Below are positions 34,995 to 39,440 of a stretch of 39,440 bases of DNA, one piece after another; the stretch's first letter is position 1; each line of letters starts with the position of its first letter. The notes below the pieces were generated by a model. The model was given only the letters and a program-made list of their open reading frames with translations, was not told the origin of the DNA and ran no database searches. Source of the DNA: Nitrospirota bacterium (GTDB lineage Bacteria > Nitrospirota > Thermodesulfovibrionia > Thermodesulfovibrionales > JdFR-85); NCBI GenBank assembly GCA_013152195.1, contig JAADGU010000089.1, forward strand, positions 1 through 39,440, given 5' to 3'. A program made the translations under genes and the position numbers.

Positions 34995-35936
34995 ATGGCG
35001 ATAATCTTCTTTGGCACTCCATTATTTGCAGTTCCTGCACTTGAAAAGCTGATATCTTCAGGGGAAGATGTTGTGCTCGTTGTGACACAGCCTGACAGGG
35101 TTGGCGGGAGAGGGCACAGGATTATCCCGCCTCCGGTAAAGGCCGTGGCTGAGAGGGAAGGGCTTGCAGTTGCTCAGCCCGAGAGTATAAGATCTGAGGA
35201 TTTCATAAACAGGCTGAAGGCTCTTAACCCTGAGTTTATAGTTGTTGTGGCATATGGCAGGATACTTCCAAAGAGTGTGCTTCAGATTCCCCTGAGGGGC
35301 TGCATCAATGTCCATGCCTCATTATTGCCCAGACACAGGGGGGCAGCGCCTATCCAGTGGGCTATTATCAGCGGAGACAAAAAGACCGGCATTACAACAA
35401 TGCTGATGGATGAAGGCCTTGACACAGGGGATATACTCCTTCAGAGAGAGGTGGATATTAGGGAAGAGGATAATGCGCGTACACTCTCGGAAAGACTCTC
35501 TTTTGTGGGTGCTGAACTCCTTGTAGAGACACTGAGTGGGTTACGGACCGGTAAGTTAAAGCCCCGTCCCCAGCAAGGCGAGCCGAGTTATTCCCCGATA
35601 TTGAAAAAAAATGACGGACTGATTGACTGGACCCTGTCGGCCAGGATGATTTATAACAGGGTAAGGGGTCTCTATCCATGGCCGTGTGCATATACGTATT
35701 ACAGAAAAAAGATGCTTAAACTGCTTAAGGTGGAGGTAATTGAGGGACACGGACAGCCGGGAGAGGTAGTGCATAAGGACAAGGGAGAGTTGATTGTAGC
35801 TACCCCTGAGGGCCTTGTAAAAATACTCGAGGTTCAGATGGAAGGCAGAAAACCTATGGATATTAAGGCCTTTTTGCAGGGCACTGGGAGAGACATCAGG
35901 AAGGGAGACAGGTTTGGCGGGTTACAGGATAATTAG
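34995..35936 (+). CDS. fmt: Methionyl-tRNA formyltransferase
   Basis: 313 residues. Transfers the formyl group from 10-formyltetrahydrofolate to initiator methionyl-tRNA. IIFFGTPLFAVPALEKL starts the Rossmann domain; the catalytic loop HASLLPRHRGAAPIQWAI and ITTMLMDEGLDTGDIL are intact, and the C-terminal OB-like domain is complete (YNRVRGLYPWPCAY). Normal length. Its last 23 bases overlap the DUF116 start. Confidence 0.96.
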   Translation: MAIIFFGTPLFAVPALEKLISSGEDVVLVVTQPDRVGGRGHRIIPPPVKAVAEREGLAVAQPESIRSEDFINRLKALNPEFIVVVAYGRILPKSVLQIPLRGCINVHASLLPRHRGAAPIQWAIISGDKKTGITTMLMDEGLDTGDILLQREVDIREEDNARTLSERLSFVGAELLVETLSGLRTGKLKPRPQQGEPSYSPILKKNDGLIDWTLSARMIYNRVRGLYPWPCAYTYYRKKMLKLLKVEVIEGHGQPGEVVHKDKGELIVATPEGLVKILEVQMEGRKPMDIKAFLQGTGRDIRKGDRFGGLQDN

Positions 35937-36438
35937 GGGCTTTGTTCTCAAGGTGCTTTATCCCGTCTTTATGCTCCTGTCTGCATTCAGGAAGGACAAA
36001 AAGGAAGCCCTGCAGCGGCTGATTATCAATATGAACAACAGCCTCGTAATCAGGGAACGGCACAAGACAAAGAAGATACTTCTGCTCCTTCCGCATTGCA
36101 TCCAGGTAGATAAATGCGAGATCAGACTGACCCATAACATACATAACTGCAAGAGATGCGGAAAGTGCGAGATTAAGGACCTTATAGAGCTGGCTGATGA
36201 TTTCGGACTGACCCTCTTTGTAGCTACTGGTGGAACACTTGCAAGGAGGATCGTAATGGATGCAAAACCTGAGGCAATAGTTGCTGTTGCCTGTGAGAGA
36301 GACCTTTCGAGCGGCATTGTTGATACATATCCAATGCCGGTGCTTGCAATCTCAAACGAGAGACCTTTTGGTCCCTGTTATAATACACAGGTGAGCCTTG
36401 AAAAGGTTAAGGATGCCATAAAGACTTTCTGCTCATAA
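35914..36438 (+). CDS. DUF116 family protein
   Basis: 174 residues, with a short N-terminal hydrophobic helix (about 8-25) and then cysteine-rich LLPHCIQ, KCEIR, HNCKRCGKC, ATGGTLARR and ACERDLSSGI. The spaced cysteines suggest iron-sulphur or zinc binding. The family has no proven function. It starts at TTG with AGGGAG a few bases before it, and overlaps the end of fmt by 23 bp, so translation is probably coupled. fmt-DUF116 pairs recur in this kind of genome. Confidence 0.82.
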   Translation: MAGYRIIRGFVLKVLYPVFMLLSAFRKDKKEALQRLIINMNNSLVIRERHKTKKILLLLPHCIQVDKCEIRLTHNIHNCKRCGKCEIKDLIELADDFGLTLFVATGGTLARRIVMDAKPEAIVAVACERDLSSGIVDTYPMPVLAISNERPFGPCYNTQVSLEKVKDAIKTFCS

Positions 36439-36468
36439 GCTTGGTTATGATATAATTCAGGGATTGAA

Positions 36469-36546
36469 GAGTTGGAGTGTTGGAGATCTGGAGGATTGGA
36501 GGACTGGATTTTTTCATTACTCCATTACTCCAACTCTCCATCACTC
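36469..36546. repeat. Inverted arrays of 8-bp repeats before osmC
   Basis: Five units of the form NNTGGAGN (36471-36510) are followed by four units CATTACTC, CATTACTC, CAACTCTC and CATCACTC (36515-36546). The second set is the reverse complement pattern of the first. GAGTTGGAGT (36469-36478) and ACTCCAACTC (36527-36536) are perfect inverted copies, so RNA from the region could fold into a long imperfect hairpin ending about 15 bases before the osmC ribosome binding site. Confidence 0.7.
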
Positions 36547-36572
36547 CGTATTAGATTCTTGAGGAGGTGGAT

Positions 36573-36989
36573 ATGGAAGCAACAATAAAATATGTTGATG
36601 GACTCAGGTTTGTTGCAGAGGGCGCTACAGGGCACTCTGTTGTTATGGATGGAGACCCCCAGTTTGGTGGTGAGGATTCCGCGCCGAGGCCGACAGAGTT
36701 TGTCCTCATGGGGCTTGGTGGTTGCACGGCCATGGATGTTATCTCTATTCTCAGGAAAAAGAGGCAGGAAGTTACAGGATTTGAGATAGAGGTGCAGGGC
36801 AAAAGGGCGGATGCACATCCCAAGAAATTTACGGACATAAACCTGCATTACACTGTACGGGGCAAGAATATCTCTGAGGATGCTGTTAAAAAGGCTATAA
36901 ATCTATCAATGGAGAGGTACTGTTCGGTAAAGGCTACACTTGAAGGTGTGGCAAAGATTACATATTCCTACAAGGTGATACAGGAGTAA
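36573..36989 (+). CDS. OsmC/Ohr-family peroxide-detoxifying protein
   Basis: 138 residues from the ATG at 36573, which has GAGGAGG five bases upstream. Two redox cysteines of the family are seen: C51 in GLGGCTAMDV and C117 in RYCSVKATL. OsmC/Ohr proteins reduce organic hydroperoxides using dithiols. The subgroup is nearer to the generic OsmC/YhfA type than to Ohr. dppB follows after 16 bp. Confidence 0.88.
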   Translation: MEATIKYVDGLRFVAEGATGHSVVMDGDPQFGGEDSAPRPTEFVLMGLGGCTAMDVISILRKKRQEVTGFEIEVQGKRADAHPKKFTDINLHYTVRGKNISEDAVKKAINLSMERYCSVKATLEGVAKITYSYKVIQE

Positions 36990-37005
36990 AGATTCCGAAC
37001 CCGTT

Positions 37006-37980
37006 ATGCTTTTCTACCTCGGTAAACGTATAACAGAGATATTTGTCACGCTGATAGGGATTACCCTCCTGTCATTCTTTATAATCCACCTTGCACCGGG
37101 TAAGCCTACAGATGTGTTGACCGATCTGAATCCCAAGATAACCCCTGAGGCAAGGGAGCGGCTTGAGAAGTACTATGGCCTTGACAAGCCCATAATCGTA
37201 CAGTACCTTTTATGGGCAAAGAGGGTTGTAAAGCTGGACTTTGGGGACTCCTTCTCCACTGACAGACGTCCTGTATGGGAAAAGATAAAGGAGAGGGTCC
37301 CTGTTACTGTATCAATAAACCTTCTCAGTATGCTGCTGATATTTGTGATAGCCATACCCGTTGGCATCTCTTCGGCAACGCGACAGTACTCCCTGTATGA
37401 CAAGATAACCACGGTAGGGGTCTTTCTTGGATTTGCAATGCCGGCCTTCTGGCTTGGCATACTGCTGATGATGCTCTTTGGGGTTTATCTGCAATGGCTG
37501 CCCATCTCCGGCCTTAAGTCCATGAACTACGAAACCCTGTCTGCCGGAGGCAAGGTCCTTGATCTTGCAAAGCACCTTGCACTGCCGGTCTTTGTATCTG
37601 CCTTTGGCGGTATTGCCGGTATATCCAGATACATGCGCAGCAGTATGCTTGAGGTTATCAGGCAGGACTACATTATTACGGCAAGGGCAAAGGGGCTGCC
37701 GGAAAGCAGGGTTATCTACAGACACGCATTGAGAAATGCACTTCTTCCTATCATTACACTGCTCGGGTTATCTGTTCCGGGCTTGATAGGAGGGAGCGTA
37801 ATATTTGAACAGATATTCAGTATTCCGGGTATGGGCCAGCTATTCTGGATGTCGGTAATGCAGAGGGATTATCCGCTGATAATGGGACTTCTCACCATTG
37901 GTGCCATACTCACACTGATCGGCAACATGCTTGCAGATCTCTGTTATGCAGTAGTTGACCCAAGGATAAGGAGGAAATAG
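37006..37980 (+). CDS. dppB: ABC dipeptide/oligopeptide transporter permease, DppB-like
   Basis: 324 residues, six membrane helices. The N-terminal helix FFIIHLAPGKPTDV and the LDFGDSFSTDRRPVWEKI region are typical of DppB/OppB. The EAA loop is RAKGLPESRVIYRHALRNALLP, which contacts the ATPase. It imports peptides (or nickel or another small solute) with DppC. No binding protein or ATPase gene lies in the window. It is coupled to dppC, whose SD lies at its end. Confidence 0.93.
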   Translation: MLFYLGKRITEIFVTLIGITLLSFFIIHLAPGKPTDVLTDLNPKITPEARERLEKYYGLDKPIIVQYLLWAKRVVKLDFGDSFSTDRRPVWEKIKERVPVTVSINLLSMLLIFVIAIPVGISSATRQYSLYDKITTVGVFLGFAMPAFWLGILLMMLFGVYLQWLPISGLKSMNYETLSAGGKVLDLAKHLALPVFVSAFGGIAGISRYMRSSMLEVIRQDYIITARAKGLPESRVIYRHALRNALLPIITLLGLSVPGLIGGSVIFEQIFSIPGMGQLFWMSVMQRDYPLIMGLLTIGAILTLIGNMLADLCYAVVDPRIRRK

Positions 37981-37983
37981 GAA

Positions 37984-38823
37984 TTGAGCGGTATCTTCTA
38001 TGAGAGGTTCGGTCATAATAAACTGGCCGTGGCAGGGAGTGTGCTTGTGGCCCTCCTCTTTCTTACGGCACTGCTTGCACCTGTAATCTCCCCCTATGAA
38101 CCGGATTATATTGACAGATACCATGTTCTTGAACCACCGGGCAGGCTTCATCCACTCGGTACTGACGATATTGGAAGGGATGTGCTGAGCAGGATGCTTT
38201 ATGGAGCAAGGGTTTCATTGTCTGTCGGTTTTGTGGCTGTTGGCATTGCAACGTTTATTGGAATGATAATGGGTGCTGTTGCCGGCTACTATGGGGGTAT
38301 AGCGGACAGGTTAATCATGAGGTTTGTGGATGTGATGCTGTCAATACCGTCATTCTTCTTCATCCTTGCAGTAATAGCCTTTGTTGGCCCCAGTATATGG
38401 AATATTATGATCATCATAGGAATAACCTCATGGATGGGGGTGGCCCGGCTTGTAAGGGCGGAGTTTCTTACCCTGAAGTCAAGGGAGTACATCCTTGCTG
38501 CAAGGGCGATAGGCGCATCGAACATGAGAATAATACTCAGGCATATGCTGCCGAACAGCCTTGCACCCGTAATAATCTCGGCAGTGCTTGGTGTTGCGTC
38601 AGCAGTGCTCCTTGAGTCATCGCTGAGTTTTCTCGGCCTTGGAGTTCAGCCGCCTATGCCGAGCTGGGGAAACATTCTTACAGCTGGCAAGGCCAATATC
38701 GAGATTGCATGGTGGCTTTCTGTCTTTCCCGGGGTGGCCATACTGATTACAGTGCTTTCCTATAACCTCCTTGGCGAGGGACTGAGAGATGCCCTGGACC
38801 CAAGATTGTGGGAGAGGCGATGA
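37984..38823 (+). CDS. dppC: ABC dipeptide/oligopeptide transporter permease, DppC-like
   Basis: 279 residues, six membrane helices: the characteristic HPLGTDDIGRDVLSRMLYGARVSL and the EAA loop REYILAARAIGASNMRII. GVQPPMPSWGNIL near the C-terminus is typical. Starts at TTG 37984; AGGAGG at 37969-37974 lies inside the end of dppB. The next gene overlaps by 4 bp (ATGA). Substrate cannot be told from the permeases alone. Confidence 0.93.
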   Translation: MSGIFYERFGHNKLAVAGSVLVALLFLTALLAPVISPYEPDYIDRYHVLEPPGRLHPLGTDDIGRDVLSRMLYGARVSLSVGFVAVGIATFIGMIMGAVAGYYGGIADRLIMRFVDVMLSIPSFFFILAVIAFVGPSIWNIMIIIGITSWMGVARLVRAEFLTLKSREYILAARAIGASNMRIILRHMLPNSLAPVIISAVLGVASAVLLESSLSFLGLGVQPPMPSWGNILTAGKANIEIAWWLSVFPGVAILITVLSYNLLGEGLRDALDPRLWERR

Positions 38824-39440
38824 ACAATAAACTTCTTCTCTTTGATATTGACGGAACCCTGGTCGATACAGGACGGGCTGGTACGAGGGCACAAGGTCTT
38901 TCTAAATCACTTTGGCATCAGGGATGCATTTAATGGGATCAGGATGGCCGGCAAAACCGATATCCAGATAATCAGGGAATGCCTGAGTGTGCACGGGATA
39001 CCTGACAGTATTGATGAGATAAATGGGATGGTGCGAATGTATATTGATTTGTTAACTGAAGAGATAGAGAATCCGTGGCGAAGTGTTATGCCCGGGGTTG
39101 TTGATCTTCTTGAAACCCTCAAGGCAGACGGAACCCCCATGGGGCTGTTAACCGGCAATATAGAGAAAGGTGCGAGGATAAAGCTTGACGCCTTTGGTCT
39201 TAATCAGTATTTTTCAGCAGGAGCATTTGGCAGTGACCATGAAGACAGGGATATGCTGTTGCCGATTGCGGTGGAGAGGTTCTCCGCTCTTGGCATAAAC
39301 ATTCCTCCTGAAAAGTGTATTGTTATAGGTGATACCCCAAGGGATGTGAGGTGTGCCATGGTTCACGGTGCCTCATGCATTGCCGTTAGCACGGGGTCTT
39401 ACAACAGGGAGGCACTTATTGAAGCAGGTGCAGACCTTGT
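38820..39440 (+). pseudogene. gph: HAD-family phosphatase, phosphoglycolate-like (frameshifted, partial)
   Basis: The ATG (38820) overlaps the dppC stop and has GGGAGAGG before it. It reads LLLFDIDGTLVDTGRAG (HAD motif I), but this frame then closes. A +1 shift between 38886 and 38893 opens KVFLNHFGIRDAFNG, then PGVVDLLETL, the motif II threonine in LLTGNIEKG and motif IV IGDTPRDV. That frame continues to the window end, so the C-terminus is not seen. HAD phosphatases of this type hydrolyse small phosphoesters such as 2-phosphoglycolate. The frame break looks like an indel error, since both halves are fully conserved. Confidence 0.82.

Noticed and set aside
1..39440. CRISPR arrays, tRNA and rRNA genes
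   Set aside because: No regular spacer-repeat array and no tRNA T-loop or rRNA core sequences were found by eye.

Overview
The window reads as a chromosomal segment of an anaerobic, Gram-negative-type bacterium, probably from a deep-branching lineage such as Nitrospirota (Thermodesulfovibrionia-like) or a deltaproteobacterial relative. This placement is inferred from gene content: futalosine-pathway menaquinone genes (mqnC, mqnE), hydrogenase maturation (hypF, hypD), a giant BcrA/HgdC-type ATPase activase, a trmFO-xerC-hslV-hslU-argB block, and a def/fmt/DUF116 block. No rRNA, tRNA, prophage, insertion sequence or CRISPR array was recognised. Almost everything is housekeeping or central metabolism.

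Layout. 1-701: no supportable gene, with scattered 'ATCTGCGG' motifs. 822-2589 (+): SET-domain protein, isoprenylcysteine-methyltransferase-like membrane protein, coaE. 2586-5602 (-): a TPR lytic transglycosylase downstream of a thioredoxin-reductase-like flavoprotein that has lost both NADPH motifs. 5800-7884 (+): 7TM-GAF histidine kinase with its own promoter. 7896-11012: mqnC and mqnE (-) on either side of a membrane-anchored, catalytically degenerate PLD-like protein (+). 11071-12517 (-): lipase-like hydrolase, a coiled-coil protein and a 28-residue basic AURKAIP1/COX24-type protein. 12564-16789 (-): a two-ATPase activase in two frames. 16898-20257 (+): hypF (also in two frames) and hypD. 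20356-21750 (+): mazG and hsp20. 21820-22365 (-): macrodomain protein. 22575-25200 (+): cfa behind a promoter and an attenuator-like leader, then a double-HD HD-GYP protein. 25194-34078 (-): cysteine hydrolase and argB, then reading upstream darP, rlmL-like, fmdE-like, rlpA, hslU, hslV, xerC and trmFO (split). 34161-39440 (+): def, a repeat-filled gap, fmt, DUF116, osmC, dppB, dppC and gph (frameshifted, running off the end).

Two themes deserve attention. First, four conserved genes (the activase, hypF, trmFO, gph) are each broken by what looks like a one- or two-base indel, while family-typical sequence continues intact in the neighbouring frame. This points to uncorrected assembly or sequencing indels more than to decay, and any annotation should treat each as one gene. 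Second, several intergenic regions are structured. The cfa leader has four segments that can pair in mutually exclusive ways, ending in an intrinsic-terminator-like hairpin. The def-fmt gap is a nest of inverted repeats. def itself may be leaderless. Arrays of 7- and 8-bp repeats lie inside mqnC and before osmC.
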